Positions 28,329 through 36,843 of a stretch of DNA of 53,760 bases are shown one piece after another. The notes under the pieces are model-generated. The model saw only the letters and a program-made list of their open reading frames with translations, was not told where the DNA came from and did no database searches. Numbering within the stretch: position 1 is the first letter of the stretch; each line of letters starts with the position of its first letter. Both the position numbers and the translations under genes were made by a program. Source of the stretch: a bacterium (lineage in GTDB: Bacteria > UBA6262 > WVXT01); NCBI GenBank assembly GCA_011773355.1, contig WVXT01000002.1, forward strand, positions 1,361-55,120, read 5' to 3'.

Positions 28329-29021
28329 ATGGAAGAGAAAGAATTTAGTGGGAAGGATGTCGAGGAAGCAATTGAGAAAGGATTAAGAGAGCTTGGCCTT
28401 TCCCGCAACGACGTGGAAGTAAAGATTCTCGATGAAGGCAAGGCGGGATTATTTGGTCTCATGGGGGCAAGCCCGGCCAAAATCAAACTGATAGTCAGAC
28501 CCTTGAAAGGTTTGGCAGCTGAGGAAGAAAGAGAAGCGGTTGGGGAGAAACCTTCCGGTGTCAATCTTGTTTCTGCTCAGAAAAAAGTAAAGGAAGAATT
28601 AGACGAACTCCTAAAATTAATGGGAATGGAAGCAGAAGTGACTACATCCCTGGAAGGCGGGAGAGTAGTGGCAGACATCAAAAGTGAAAATGGGGCAATT
28701 CTAATCGGGAAGAAAGGCCAGACTCTAAATGCTCTGCAGCTAATTGTGAATCTAATTGTGAATAGAGACGAAAAGACAAGAACAAGGGTGATTGTTGATA
28801 GTGAAAGTTATCGCCAGCGTCGGGAGAAAGCATTGGTGAAGATGGCCAGGGAAGTGGCTGATGAAGTGAAGAATAAGGGCAGGCCCCGGGAGTTGGAACC
28901 AATGAATCCCGCTGAGCGCAGAGTAATCCATCTTGCATTGAAGAACGATAAGGAAGTGGAGACTACCTCGAAAGGAGAAGGCAATTTCAGGCGAGTGGTG
29001 GTGTCTCCGAAGAAGAAATAG
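28329..29021 (+). CDS. khpB: RNA-binding protein KhpB/Jag
   Basis: The three domains of Jag/KhpB are visible in 230 aa: Jag-N (about 1-55, FSGKDVEEAIEKGLRELGL...FGLMGASPAKI), a KH-like domain (about 85-165, IGKKGQTLNALQLIVNLIVNR), and R3H (about 170-228, YRQRREKALVKMAREVADEV, NPAERRVIHLAL). It is an RNA-binding regulator, usually partnered with KhpA. ATG 28329 has AGGAG at 7 nt. Located between yidC and mnmE, the standard order. Confidence 0.93.
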   Translation: MEEKEFSGKDVEEAIEKGLRELGLSRNDVEVKILDEGKAGLFGLMGASPAKIKLIVRPLKGLAAEEEREAVGEKPSGVNLVSAQKKVKEELDELLKLMGMEAEVTTSLEGGRVVADIKSENGAILIGKKGQTLNALQLIVNLIVNRDEKTRTRVIVDSESYRQRREKALVKMAREVADEVKNKGRPRELEPMNPAERRVIHLALKNDKEVETTSKGEGNFRRVVVSPKKK

Positions 29022-29035
29022 TAGAGAGGTTCACT

Positions 29036-30517
29036 TTGAAGATTGATACAGAGGATACGATTGCTGCTATCTCCACGCCAATGGGAGAGGGCGGGTTTGG
29101 CATTGTGCGCTTGAGCGGAAGAGAAGCTATTTCCATTGCGACCAGGATGTTCATTCCCAAAAGGGAAAAGAATTTGGCCAGGGCAGACACGTTTAGCATC
29201 CACTATGGACACATCTACGACAAAGAAAAATTGGTAGACGAAGTCCTCCTCAGCGTGATGCGTGCGCCGTATACTTATACCCGGGAAGACGTGGTAGAGA
29301 TTTCTTGCCACGGGGGGATAGTTCCCCTGCGCAAGGTTTTGGAGTTATGTTTAAAGGAAGGTGCCCGGTTAGCAGACCCGGGAGAGTTTACACTGAGAGC
29401 TTTTCTCAATGGCAGAATAGACCTTGTCCAGGCTGAGGCAGTCTGTGATATAATCAGGTCTCAAACTGACGCTGCTCTGGATTGTGCACTCAACCAGCTG
29501 GAAGGACACCTCTCAAAAGCGGTGAACAGAATTCGTGAACAGATAATCGACCTTCTGGCACATATTGAAGCTTCCCTGGACTATTCTGAAGAGGAGATTC
29601 CCCAACTTTCCCGGGAAGAATTAGTGAAAAAGATGGAGAAGCTCTCGCAGGAGTTAAAAGAACTTCTGAAGTCGGCGCAATCGGGAAGAATCTTACGCGA
29701 GGGTTTGCACACAGCCATAGTGGGGAAGCCTAACGTGGGAAAGTCTTCTCTACTGAATGTGCTTATTGAACAGGACAAAGCAATCGTAACTTCTGTTCCG
29801 GGAACGACCAGGGATGTGGTTGAAGATATGGTAAATATCCTCGGCATTCCTATGAAGATTATGGATACTGCGGGAATTAGACATGCCCGAGACGAAATTG
29901 AAATGGCAGGGATAGAACGGACGAGAAGGTCTATTCGACTTGCAGACCTTGTGCTCTTTGTAATCGATTTATCGGTACCATTAAGTGAAGAGGACCGTCG
30001 GATAGCAGAAAACCTGATGGGTAGGAAAACAATACTGGTGGCCAATAAATGTGACCTCCCCCAGGCAGTATCTGAGAGAGAAATAAGAGAACTATGGGCA
30101 TCTTGCCTTAATCTACTCGAGGGAGAAACAGAACCGCTATCAGTTAACCCGGCTAACCCAGCACATAATAGTTTAGGCAATCCCTCTATTTTGATAAGCC
30201 CGCCTTTGATCAAAGTATCAGCGACCAAAAAGATAAGGATAAAAGATTTGCAGGAGCTGATCTATCGTCTATTCATTAAGGGAGAAGTGAAAATTTCTGA
30301 TGCTGTTATGGTTACAAACGTCAGGCATCAGGATGGACTGGTAAAAGCTGAAGAATCTTTGAGGGAAAGCGTAGAAGCTTGCAGACGAGGTGAGTCGGAA
30401 GAATTTATCGCCCTCGATTTACGCCGGGCGCTGGAGGCGCTGGGAGAAATTGTGGGGGAGACTGCCACCGAAGATATTTTAGGTAGAATCTTTTCCAGAT
30501 TCTGCATAGGTAAATAG
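29036..30517 (+). CDS. mnmE: tRNA modification GTPase MnmE
   Basis: With MnmG the protein makes the cmnm5/nm5 modification at U34 of certain tRNAs. N-terminal folate-binding domain (1-120, AAISTPMGEGGFGIVRLSG), helical domain, and G domain with G1 GKPNVGKSS (230-238), G2 TTRD (257-260), G3 DTAG (277-280), G4 NKCD (337-340) and SAT (395-397). The C-terminal FCIGK holds the catalytic Cys. At 493 aa it is about 40 residues longer than usual because of a Pro/Asn/Ser-rich stretch (about 355-390) between NKCD and SAT. It starts with TTG at 29036 behind GAGAGG at 6 nt. Confidence 0.95.
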   Translation: MKIDTEDTIAAISTPMGEGGFGIVRLSGREAISIATRMFIPKREKNLARADTFSIHYGHIYDKEKLVDEVLLSVMRAPYTYTREDVVEISCHGGIVPLRKVLELCLKEGARLADPGEFTLRAFLNGRIDLVQAEAVCDIIRSQTDAALDCALNQLEGHLSKAVNRIREQIIDLLAHIEASLDYSEEEIPQLSREELVKKMEKLSQELKELLKSAQSGRILREGLHTAIVGKPNVGKSSLLNVLIEQDKAIVTSVPGTTRDVVEDMVNILGIPMKIMDTAGIRHARDEIEMAGIERTRRSIRLADLVLFVIDLSVPLSEEDRRIAENLMGRKTILVANKCDLPQAVSEREIRELWASCLNLLEGETEPLSVNPANPAHNSLGNPSILISPPLIKVSATKKIRIKDLQELIYRLFIKGEVKISDAVMVTNVRHQDGLVKAEESLRESVEACRRGESEEFIALDLRRALEALGEIVGETATEDILGRIFSRFCIGK

Positions 30518-30545
30518 AGAAAAAGAAGAAACGGGTCAGAGTAGA

Positions 30546-30971
30546 ATGAAGAAAGTCATTGGGCTCCTTATCGTCCTTCTCATTCTTTTTATTGTCTACG
30601 ATTCATTCATCAAAGATCGCTGGTTGATCAACAGAACCATTAAGGAAGCAACAGAATTGATAGAAGAGAATAAGTTCGAGGAGGCTTTTGATTACGTTTC
30701 CCGGGATTATAAAGATGGATATGGGAACGATTACCATGGTCTAAAGGCTAAAGTAACAGATTTTCTGAAAGGTTTTGGTAATTTCAGAATTGATATTTTG
30801 AGAAAGAGGAAGGAGTTCCAGGGTAAGAGATGCGGTCTCTATCTATTCCTTGTCATTGAGGCTTCCCACCAAGAATTTGGCTACCTCAAAGGCAGAGAAT
30901 TTCTCAAGCTTTCTCTAATAAAAGAGAATGATGGCGTGTGGAGAGTGGTGGAAGGAGAGTCCCTGGATTAG
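30546..30971 (+). CDS. Membrane-anchored NTF2-like protein, unknown function
   Basis: The 141-aa protein has an N-terminal hydrophobic segment (VIGLLIVLLILFIVYDSFI, residues 4-22), an uncleaved anchor or signal. It is followed by a small alpha-beta domain with the rhythm of NTF2-like folds: helix TIKEATELIEENKFEEAFDYVS, then strands ending FLKLSLIKENDGVWRVVEG. No catalytic residues are recognisable. ATG 30546 with a weak site. Between mnmE and a flavodoxin gene, probably one transcript. Confidence 0.65.
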   Translation: MKKVIGLLIVLLILFIVYDSFIKDRWLINRTIKEATELIEENKFEEAFDYVSRDYKDGYGNDYHGLKAKVTDFLKGFGNFRIDILRKRKEFQGKRCGLYLFLVIEASHQEFGYLKGREFLKLSLIKENDGVWRVVEGESLD

Positions 30972-30977
30972 TTCAGA

Positions 30978-31478
30978 ATGAAAAACTTGATTCTTTACTA
31001 TTCCCGGACAGGCAAAACAAGATTTTTGGCGGAGAAACTTCGACAGGAACTGGGAGGAGACCTGGTGGAAATAAGAGACCTAAAAAACAGAAAGGGGCCT
31101 TTCGGTTTTCTCAGAGGGGTGCGAGACGCCCACCTTGGTTCAAAAACAGAAGTGGCTCCTTCAAGTCTTGACCTGAGCAAATATGACCTAATCCTACTGG
31201 GCACACCTGTTTGGTCATATGGTCCCACTCCTGCCATTAACACATTTCTCCAGACTTGTAATCTTATGGGTAAAAAGGTAATTATATTTGTTACTTCCAG
31301 GGGAGTGGGATATCGCCGCGCTATCGATATTTTAAGGAACAAAGTGGAAGAAAGAGGAGGAAAAGTAATAGAAGTGGGTTCGGTTAAAACGTGGCTCAGG
31401 GGAAAGGAATTTATGTTCAGGGCCGGAGTCGAGCTGGCAAGATTGTGGAAAACCGAAATCGGAGTTCTTAAACATTAA
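30978..31478 (+). CDS. Flavodoxin family protein
   Basis: The 166-aa protein opens ILYYSRTGKTRFLAEKL, the FMN-phosphate loop of flavodoxins (T/S-x-T-G-x-T), followed by YDLILLGTPVWSYGPTPAINTFL, the second FMN-binding loop with Trp. It should carry electrons or reduce quinones using FMN; the partner is not evident. ATG at 30978, 6 nt after the previous stop. A terminator follows at 31532. Confidence 0.87.
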   Translation: MKNLILYYSRTGKTRFLAEKLRQELGGDLVEIRDLKNRKGPFGFLRGVRDAHLGSKTEVAPSSLDLSKYDLILLGTPVWSYGPTPAINTFLQTCNLMGKKVIIFVTSRGVGYRRAIDILRNKVEERGGKVIEVGSVKTWLRGKEFMFRAGVELARLWKTEIGVLKH

Positions 31479-31483
31479 CAGAG

Positions 31484-31528
31484 AGTTTGTTCGTCTCTTG
31501 AAGAGATATACTCGGGATTTGGTTGGCT
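31484..31528 (+). repeat. Partial copy of a dispersed structured repeat
   Basis: These 45 nt align with 49852-49895 at 38 positions, with one gap; the core CTCGGGATTTGGTT is identical. The fuller copy between ntpA and ntpB forms a closed multi-hairpin structure. Here only the left half is recognisable, directly before a terminator. Confidence 0.5.
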
Positions 31529-31531
31529 CAG

Positions 31532-31556
31532 TGAGGATTAGACGTCCTCATTTTTT
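31532..31556 (+). terminator. Intrinsic terminator after the flavodoxin gene
   Basis: TGAGGA (31532-31537) pairs with TCCTCA (31545-31550), followed by six T. The stem is short but the T run is clear. It lies 54 nt after the flavodoxin stop. Confidence 0.7.
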
Positions 31557-31689
31557 GGCTAAAATTACCAGAGCTCTTGTCAAACTGTCTCTCAAATGTC
31601 CTGATTAGTCGGGATATTAAAATAAGGAAGGGGGTGGTTATCGATTTCTAGTTAATTGAAGTCGAATCTTCATAAGGAGGAAAGGGGAA

Positions 31690-33000
31690 ATGAAAAGGTT
31701 TTTGCAGGTCTTCTTTAAACTGGAGCAACAGAAGACTAATGTGAAGACTGAAGTGGTGGCAGGAATAGTTACATTTATGACTATGGCCTATATCATTGTG
31801 GTGAATCCTGCCATTCTGGCAGCTGCTGGCATTCCCAGGGGACCCTCTATGGTGGCTACGATACTTGCGGCATGCTTTGGGACATTAATTATGGGCATTT
31901 ATGCAAAAAGGCCGTTTGCCATGGCTCCTTATATGGGAGAAAATGCCTTTATAGCCTTTACTGTGGTTAATGTTCTGGGGTATAGCTGGCAGACGGCGCT
32001 GGGAGCAGTCTTCATTGGCGGAGTGCTGTTCACTATTTTGACCCTTGCAGGACTGAGAAAATGGCTGGCTGAAGCAATTCCGTTAAGCCTCAAATACAGT
32101 TTTGCCGTGGGTATCGGTTTATTCATAACGTTTATCGGACTAAATGAGGCAGGAATAGTCAGTCTGGGAGTCCCGGGAGCCCCGGTAAAGGTGGGTAACC
32201 TTACTAGCCCGGCCGCGTTAGTGGCCATATTTGCCTTTATTCTTATAGGGATTTTGATGGTAAGAAGAGTAAAAGGTTCCATCCTGATCGGGATTTTAGG
32301 GGCTACGTTCCTTGCATTCCTGGTGGGTGTGGCAAAAGTTCCGGAAAGATGGGTTAGTTTACCTCCCAGTCTTGGCCCGCTATTTCTGAAACTGGACATC
32401 CGGGGAGCACTTACCTGGGGGTTCTTTTCTGTAATTCTGACCCTATTTGTATTAGATTTTGTGGATACTATAGGGACTCTTATCGGTTGTTCTGCTCGCG
32501 CGGGATTTCTTGATGAGAGGGGTAATCTGCCACAGATTGAGAAACCGATGCTGGCCGATAGTCTGGCAACTATGTTCGGCGCTTTGGTGGGGACAAGTAC
32601 GACCGGCACGTATATAGAATCTGCTGCCGGGATTGAAGAAGGAGGAAGGACAGGGCTGACTTCTGTGGTAGTGGCAGTTCTATTTCTAATCGCTCTATTC
32701 TTTGCTCCCTTCTTTACAGCAGTGCCTTCCCAGGCGTATGGCCCAGCTCTTATCATTGTGGGCCTTCTCATGCTAAGCCCCGTAACCAAGATTAATTTTG
32801 CCGATTATACAGAAGTCATTCCCGCTTTTGCCGTAGTTGTTTTAATGAGCTTTACCTATAATATAGGGATTGGCATGACCGGGGGTTTCGTTCTCTACCC
32901 ATTTTTCAAAATAGTCTCCGGGAGAGCAAGGGAAGTCCATCCGGGATTGTGGGTCCTGGGAATTTTCTCCTTGCTTTTCTTTATATTTTATCCTTATTGA
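31690..33000 (+). CDS. NCS2-family permease, AzgA (guanine/hypoxanthine) type
   Basis: The 436-aa membrane protein has about 12-14 hydrophobic segments. VVAGIVTFMTMAYIIVVNPAIL, PYMGENAFIAFTVV, LDFVDTIGTLIGCSARAG and GTYIESAAGIEEGGRTGLTSVV are hallmarks of the AzgA branch (PbuG/PbuO, adenine/guanine/hypoxanthine uptake). The exact base cannot be read from sequence. ATG 31690 with AAGGAGG upstream. I looked for a purine riboswitch in the 130 nt upstream and found none. Single-gene unit between two terminators. Confidence 0.88.
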   Translation: MKRFLQVFFKLEQQKTNVKTEVVAGIVTFMTMAYIIVVNPAILAAAGIPRGPSMVATILAACFGTLIMGIYAKRPFAMAPYMGENAFIAFTVVNVLGYSWQTALGAVFIGGVLFTILTLAGLRKWLAEAIPLSLKYSFAVGIGLFITFIGLNEAGIVSLGVPGAPVKVGNLTSPAALVAIFAFILIGILMVRRVKGSILIGILGATFLAFLVGVAKVPERWVSLPPSLGPLFLKLDIRGALTWGFFSVILTLFVLDFVDTIGTLIGCSARAGFLDERGNLPQIEKPMLADSLATMFGALVGTSTTGTYIESAAGIEEGGRTGLTSVVVAVLFLIALFFAPFFTAVPSQAYGPALIIVGLLMLSPVTKINFADYTEVIPAFAVVVLMSFTYNIGIGMTGGFVLYPFFKIVSGRAREVHPGLWVLGIFSLLFFIFYPY

Positions 33001-33030
33001 TGGCAAAAAGGGAAAGAATGGGACGAAAGA

Positions 33031-33060
33031 GGGGTAAGCCCTATCTTTAGCCCCCTTTTT
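33031..33060 (+). terminator. Likely terminator after the permease gene
   Basis: GGGGTAAG (33031-33038) pairs imperfectly with CTTTAGCCCC (33045-33054), followed by CTTTTT. A second, similar GC hairpin with a T run lies at about 33164-33190. Confidence 0.55.
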
Positions 33061-33083
33061 GAGTATTCAAAGGAAGGAGAAAT

Positions 33084-33099
33084 TGTTTCACGTGAAACA
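33084..33099. other. parS site 1
   Basis: TGTTTCACGTGAAACA matches the universal bacterial parS 16-mer exactly; the palindrome extends to 20 bp (33082-33101). It is the ParB loading site for chromosome segregation, about 2 kb before the parAB genes and about 8-9 kb from oriC. Confidence 0.97.
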
Positions 33100-33134
33100 A
33101 TTTAGGGAGCCCTCGTTTCGTATAAGCAAAGTCT

Positions 33135-33191
33135 ATGCGAAAATTGAGGTTTGAAAAAGGAAGCAAAAAGAGGGACCTGTCCCCTTTTTGA
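33135..33191 (+). pseudogene. Duplicated 5' fragment of the patatin gene
   Basis: The bases from the ATG at 33135 repeat the first 18-20 nt of the patatin gene at 33274 (ATGCGAAAATTGAGGTTTG). The frame then diverges and stops after 18 codons. It is part of a 139-bp tandem duplication that also carries parS (33084 and 33223). It is not expected to make a useful peptide. Confidence 0.75.
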
Positions 33192-33222
33192 GGCCCTTTT
33201 GGCCCCCTTTTTGGTAGAAAAT

Positions 33223-33238
33223 TGTTTCACGTGAAACA
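33223..33238. other. parS site 2
   Basis: A second exact TGTTTCACGTGAAACA, 139 bp from the first, just 36 nt before the patatin ATG. ParB spreading from here could affect transcription of the neighbouring gene. Confidence 0.97.
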
Positions 33239-33273
33239 TTTTTGAGCGCTCTCATATTGTATAAGGAAAACCT

Positions 33274-34194
33274 ATGCGAAAATTGAGGTTTGGTTTGGCC
33301 CTGGGGGGCGGAGGAGCAAGGGGGCTGGCGCACATAGGGGTGTTGAAGGTTCTGGAGGGGGAAGGAATATCCGTAGATGTTATTGCTGGCACCAGCTCAG
33401 GAGCCCTGATTGGGGCGCTTTATGCTTGTGGATATAGTGCTTCTTCTATTGAAAAGAAGGTGATAGAATTTCTGGACAGCAAGGAGTACAAACGAGCCAG
33501 GCTCGAATTTTTACAGGATGAGTTAGGAGAAGAAGGCTCAACACGCATTAAGAAGATTGTCTCCTATGCCAAGTGGAAGTTGATTTATAACCTCAGTTTG
33601 GTAAAGCTTGCCCTGGTTAGTGAAAAGAGGATAGAAGCAATAGTGAATAGTCTTCTGCCAGACAGGAATATAGAAGATCTAGAGATTCCTTTTGGTTGTG
33701 TCAGCACTGACCTTACTTCAAATGGAGAGCTCTCTTTTACCCGGGGACCTTTGAGAGAGGCGGTTCGGGCAAGCGTCACCATTCCCGGTCTCTTCCCACC
33801 CTTGAAATGGAGAGGCAGGAGATTGGTCGATGGAGGCGCGGTGAACCTCGTACCAGTAGAGGTTGCTTCTAATTTAGGTGCCGATTTAGTGGTGGGCGTA
33901 GATGTGCAGGGTTCTTTCCCCCGCAATAGCCCGCAGGAGATGAAAACAGGGCTGGACGTTATTCTCAGAACTAGCTATATTTCCGGATTATTTCTTAATA
34001 AATTCCGGTTAACAAAGGCGGATCTGGTGATAAAGCCCGGGGTGGGTAATATTCACTGGGTAAATTTTGACAAGTTACATGATTGTGTAAAGAAAGGGGA
34101 GGAATCTACCAGAGCTAGACTGGCAGAGATTTATAAATTAATTAAGAAAAGAAAAGCGAAAACACTGTGGAAGAGGCTCTGGGAGCCGCGATAA
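33274..34194 (+). CDS. Patatin-like phospholipase (RssA type)
   Basis: The 306-aa protein has the patatin hallmarks: oxyanion loop GGGGARG (residues 11-17), nucleophile elbow GTSSG (about 40-44) and catalytic Asp in DGGA (about 189-192). It is likely a cytoplasmic or membrane-associated lipid acyl hydrolase; no signal peptide is seen. ATG 33274 with AAGG upstream. Its promoter region overlaps parS site 2, and its 5' end is duplicated upstream. It is followed after 4 nt by rsmG. Confidence 0.9.
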   Translation: MRKLRFGLALGGGGARGLAHIGVLKVLEGEGISVDVIAGTSSGALIGALYACGYSASSIEKKVIEFLDSKEYKRARLEFLQDELGEEGSTRIKKIVSYAKWKLIYNLSLVKLALVSEKRIEAIVNSLLPDRNIEDLEIPFGCVSTDLTSNGELSFTRGPLREAVRASVTIPGLFPPLKWRGRRLVDGGAVNLVPVEVASNLGADLVVGVDVQGSFPRNSPQEMKTGLDVILRTSYISGLFLNKFRLTKADLVIKPGVGNIHWVNFDKLHDCVKKGEESTRARLAEIYKLIKKRKAKTLWKRLWEPR

Positions 34195-34198
34195 GCTT

Positions 34199-34939
34199 AT
34201 GGATGGGTTGGCTACCTTGTTTCAGAGAAGAGCTAACCAGGCGGGCTTAGAGCTCGCTGGTGACCAGATAGAAAAGTTCCTCCTATTTTTGCAGGCACTA
34301 AAGGAATGGAATAGAAAGTTTAATCTCACTGCCATAAATGATGAGGAAGAGATTCTGGTTAAACATTTTATAGATTCTCTTTCCTGCTTCCTGGGAGTTC
34401 CATCTAAAAATTATCAAAGGATAAGAAAAATCATAGATGTAGGTTCGGGAGCAGGATTTCCGGGGATACCGCTAAAGATTTATCAGCCGAGATTCGGCTT
34501 GACTTTGCTTGAGGCGACAAGAAAAAAGGTAGAATTCATGGGTTACGTCTCCCGTAAGCTGGGTTTTAAAAGTAGTGTAGAGGTAATTCATGGAAGAGCC
34601 GAAGAATACGGAAGGAATGGGGATTACAGGGAGAAGTATGATTTAGCGGTATCCAGGGCAGTTAGTGACTTAGCTGTTCTCGCTGAATACTGTCTACCCT
34701 TTGTTAAGATTGGAGGGACCTTCATTTCCCAAAAGGGCCGGCAGGTTACAGGTGAAATCCAGAAAGCGGCTAAGGCGATAGAAATTCTGGGCGGAAGAGT
34801 AAACAAGGTCATTCCTTATAAACTAATTCTGAGAGAAAGAGAATTAGAAAGAACTCTGGTAGTTGTGGATAAGGTGGAGAGGACGCCAGACGACTATCCA
34901 CGCAGGCCGGGAGTGGTAGTTAAAAGGCCGATTTCATAA
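34199..34939 (+). CDS. rsmG: 16S rRNA (guanine-527-N7) methyltransferase RsmG
   Basis: The 246-aa SAM-dependent enzyme has motif I IDVGSGAGFPGIPLKI (about 78-93), LLEATRKKVEF, and AVSRAVSDLAVLAEYCLP, all typical of RsmG/GidB. N-terminal helix LKEWNRKFNLTAI is characteristic. ATG 34199. The gene lies directly upstream of parA-parB, the classical gidB-parA-parB order near origins. Confidence 0.95.
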   Translation: MDGLATLFQRRANQAGLELAGDQIEKFLLFLQALKEWNRKFNLTAINDEEEILVKHFIDSLSCFLGVPSKNYQRIRKIIDVGSGAGFPGIPLKIYQPRFGLTLLEATRKKVEFMGYVSRKLGFKSSVEVIHGRAEEYGRNGDYREKYDLAVSRAVSDLAVLAEYCLPFVKIGGTFISQKGRQVTGEIQKAAKAIEILGGRVNKVIPYKLILRERELERTLVVVDKVERTPDDYPRRPGVVVKRPIS

Positions 34940-34999
34940 ATTTTTTGTTATTGTATATTTTTGATTTTTTTGCTAATATTTTGTGAACGATAGCTTTCG

Positions 35000-35112
35000 G
35001 TCATTGCTAGAGCGCCCCGCAAGCTAAGCGTGCGGCACGACCCAAGCCCCGATTCATCGTCCCGATCAAAAGATCGGGATTTTCCCGATTCGCAATCGGG
35101 ACTCACAATGAC
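35000..35112. repeat. Hairpin-rich REP-like intergenic element
   Basis: The 113-bp element is bounded by inverted GTCATTG (35000-35006) and CAATGAC (35106-35112). Inside are three stem-loops: CCGCA/TGCGG (about 35017-35036), TCCCGATC/GATCGGGA (about 35060-35080) and CCCGATT/AATCGGG (about 35084-35100). Such TCATTG...CAATGA elements are common dispersed intergenic repeats in bacteria. It sits between rsmG and parA and may act as a terminator. Confidence 0.6.
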
Positions 35113-35132
35113 ATTGGTAACAGGTGTATCTT

Positions 35133-35924
35133 ATGGCAAAGATTGTGGCAATTGCAAACCAGAAGGGAGGGGTTGGTAAGACCACAACCGCTATTAACCT
35201 CTCCAGTTGCCTGGCGCATTATGGCCAGGAGACACTGCTTATCGATATGGATTCTCAGTCTAATGCTACAAGTGGCCTGGGAATAGAAAAGGAGAAGGTT
35301 AAACATACCATCTATGAGGTGCTTTTGGAAAAATCCCCCGTTGAAAATATTCTCGTCTCCACTGAGATTGACTGGCTCGATTTGATTCCAGCAAATGTAG
35401 ATTTGATTGGAGCAGAAGTGGAACTGGTGGGACTTATCTCCCGGGAGACCAGGCTAAGGAAAGCACTCAATGGATTGAGTAATCTCTACAAGTATATTCT
35501 CCTCGATTGTCCACCCTCTCTGGGACTTCTCACGGTTAACTCACTCACCGCAGCGCACTCGGTAATTATTCCTATCCAGTGTGAATATTATGCTCTGGAA
35601 GGTTTGGGCCAACTAATGAATACATTAAAGCTGGTAAGAGAAAATTTGAATCCCAGATTGGATATCGAAGGGGTTCTTTTAACTATGTTTGATGGCCGAG
35701 TCAATCTCTCTTCCCAGGTAGTTGAGGAAGTAAGTAAGTTCTTTAAACAGGCAGTCTATGAGACAAAAATTCCCAGAAATGTGCGCTTGGCCGAGGCTCC
35801 AGGTTTTGGGAAGCCTGTTATGTTATATAGTAAAGATTCTAAAGGTGCACAGGCATACCTTTCATTGACTCGAGAGTTCCTGAAGAGAAACGGGGTGGAA
35901 ATAAAAGAGGAAGTAGAGAGTTAA
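35133..35924 (+). CDS. parA: Chromosome partitioning ATPase ParA (Soj)
   Basis: The deviant Walker A motif KGGVGKTT lies near the N-terminus (IVAIANQKGGVGKTTTAINL), with DMDSQSNATSGLG and LDCPPSLGLLTVNSL following. It binds DNA non-specifically as ATP dimer and moves ParB-parS complexes. The open frame starts at a GTG at 35124; the ATG at 35133 has AGGTG at 6 nt and gives the usual MAKIVAIANQKGG start (263 aa). 19 nt before parB. Confidence 0.96.
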   Translation: MAKIVAIANQKGGVGKTTTAINLSSCLAHYGQETLLIDMDSQSNATSGLGIEKEKVKHTIYEVLLEKSPVENILVSTEIDWLDLIPANVDLIGAEVELVGLISRETRLRKALNGLSNLYKYILLDCPPSLGLLTVNSLTAAHSVIIPIQCEYYALEGLGQLMNTLKLVRENLNPRLDIEGVLLTMFDGRVNLSSQVVEEVSKFFKQAVYETKIPRNVRLAEAPGFGKPVMLYSKDSKGAQAYLSLTREFLKRNGVEIKEEVES

Positions 35925-35943
35925 GTTTTGGGAGGTAATGGGA

Positions 35944-36825
35944 ATGCGTAAAGCACTGGGCAAGGGTATAGAAGCGTTAATTCCGAAGGTATCCCGGGTA
36001 TCTCCCGTGGAGGTTGTGAGTATTGATATTGATAAGATAAGACCTAATAAATATCAGTCAAGGATGCAATTCGACCAGGAAAAGTTAAGGGAGTTAGCCA
36101 ATTCCATAAAGAGAGAGGGTGTGGTTCAACCAATAATTGTTTCTCCCACAGGAGAAGACTACCAACTGGTGGCCGGAGAGAGGCGCTGGTGTGCAGCCAA
36201 AATGGCGGAGTTGAAAGAGATTCCAGCAGTGGTTAGAAGAGTTACTGATCGGGAGATGTTCGAGATATCTCTAATTGAGAATATCCAAAGAGAGAATTTG
36301 AATCCCATAGAAGAAGCGCAAGCTTTCCAGAGGTTGATGAAGGAGTTTAATCTGACCCAGCAAGAATTAGCCGACCATTTGGGAAAAACCAGGTCAACGG
36401 TTGCCAATATTTTGAGACTTATCAACTTACCTGAAGAGATCAAAGAGTTCGTTTCCAGTAAACTCATATCTGCCGGACATGCCCGGGTGCTACTATCCAT
36501 ACCAGGGGAGAAGAAACGAATAGACCTGGCCCGGAAGATACTCAAGGAGAAGTTGACAGTACGTGAAACAGAAGATATTATAGATAAATTGAGAGTCAAA
36601 CCGGCCCCTGCAAAAAAAGGAATCGCCGGGAAAGAGAAGAGTCCCGAGGTCATTGAACTGGAGGAAGAACTCCAGAGAATTCTGGGAACGAAAGTGAGGA
36701 TTAAGTATACTGGTGCTGGCAGGTTTTCTGCGCAAGCGGGTGGCAAAGTTCAGGGTAAGATAGAAATCGAATACTATTCCCTGGAAGATCTGGAAAGGAT
36801 AGTAGAACTGTTGAAAAGCCGATAA
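35944..36825 (+). CDS. parB: Chromosome partitioning protein ParB (Spo0J)
   Basis: The start MRKALGKGIEALIP is typical of ParB. CTP-binding N-terminal motifs GERRWCAAK and ENIQREN, a central HTH (LTQQELADHLGKTRSTVANILRLINLP) that reads parS, and a C-terminal dimerisation segment are present. In GERRxRA the third Arg is Cys here. The open frame starts at ATG 35938, but the ATG at 35944 is 8 nt from GGAGG and is preferred. Two perfect parS sites lie 2.7 kb upstream. Confidence 0.95.
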   Translation: MRKALGKGIEALIPKVSRVSPVEVVSIDIDKIRPNKYQSRMQFDQEKLRELANSIKREGVVQPIIVSPTGEDYQLVAGERRWCAAKMAELKEIPAVVRRVTDREMFEISLIENIQRENLNPIEEAQAFQRLMKEFNLTQQELADHLGKTRSTVANILRLINLPEEIKEFVSSKLISAGHARVLLSIPGEKKRIDLARKILKEKLTVRETEDIIDKLRVKPAPAKKGIAGKEKSPEVIELEEELQRILGTKVRIKYTGAGRFSAQAGGKVQGKIEIEYYSLEDLERIVELLKSR

Positions 36826-36843
36826 TGTTCTGGGAGGTTGCAA

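Noticed and set aside
31557-31689. Possible purine riboswitch ahead of the permease
   Set aside because: The conserved purine-aptamer junction and loop sequences were not found.
31929-32789. Long open frame (286 codons) on the minus strand opposite the purine-type permease
   Set aside because: It mirrors a clearly coding frame, its residue composition is Arg/Pro/Thr-rich shadow-like, and no ribosome site or family motif is present.
33135-33191. Separate small gene starting like the patatin gene
   Set aside because: Explained by the 139-bp tandem duplication; the frame stops after 18 codons.
36555-36580. ACGTGAAACA half of a parS site inside parB
   Set aside because: Only one half matches; the other half does not, so ParB binding is not expected.
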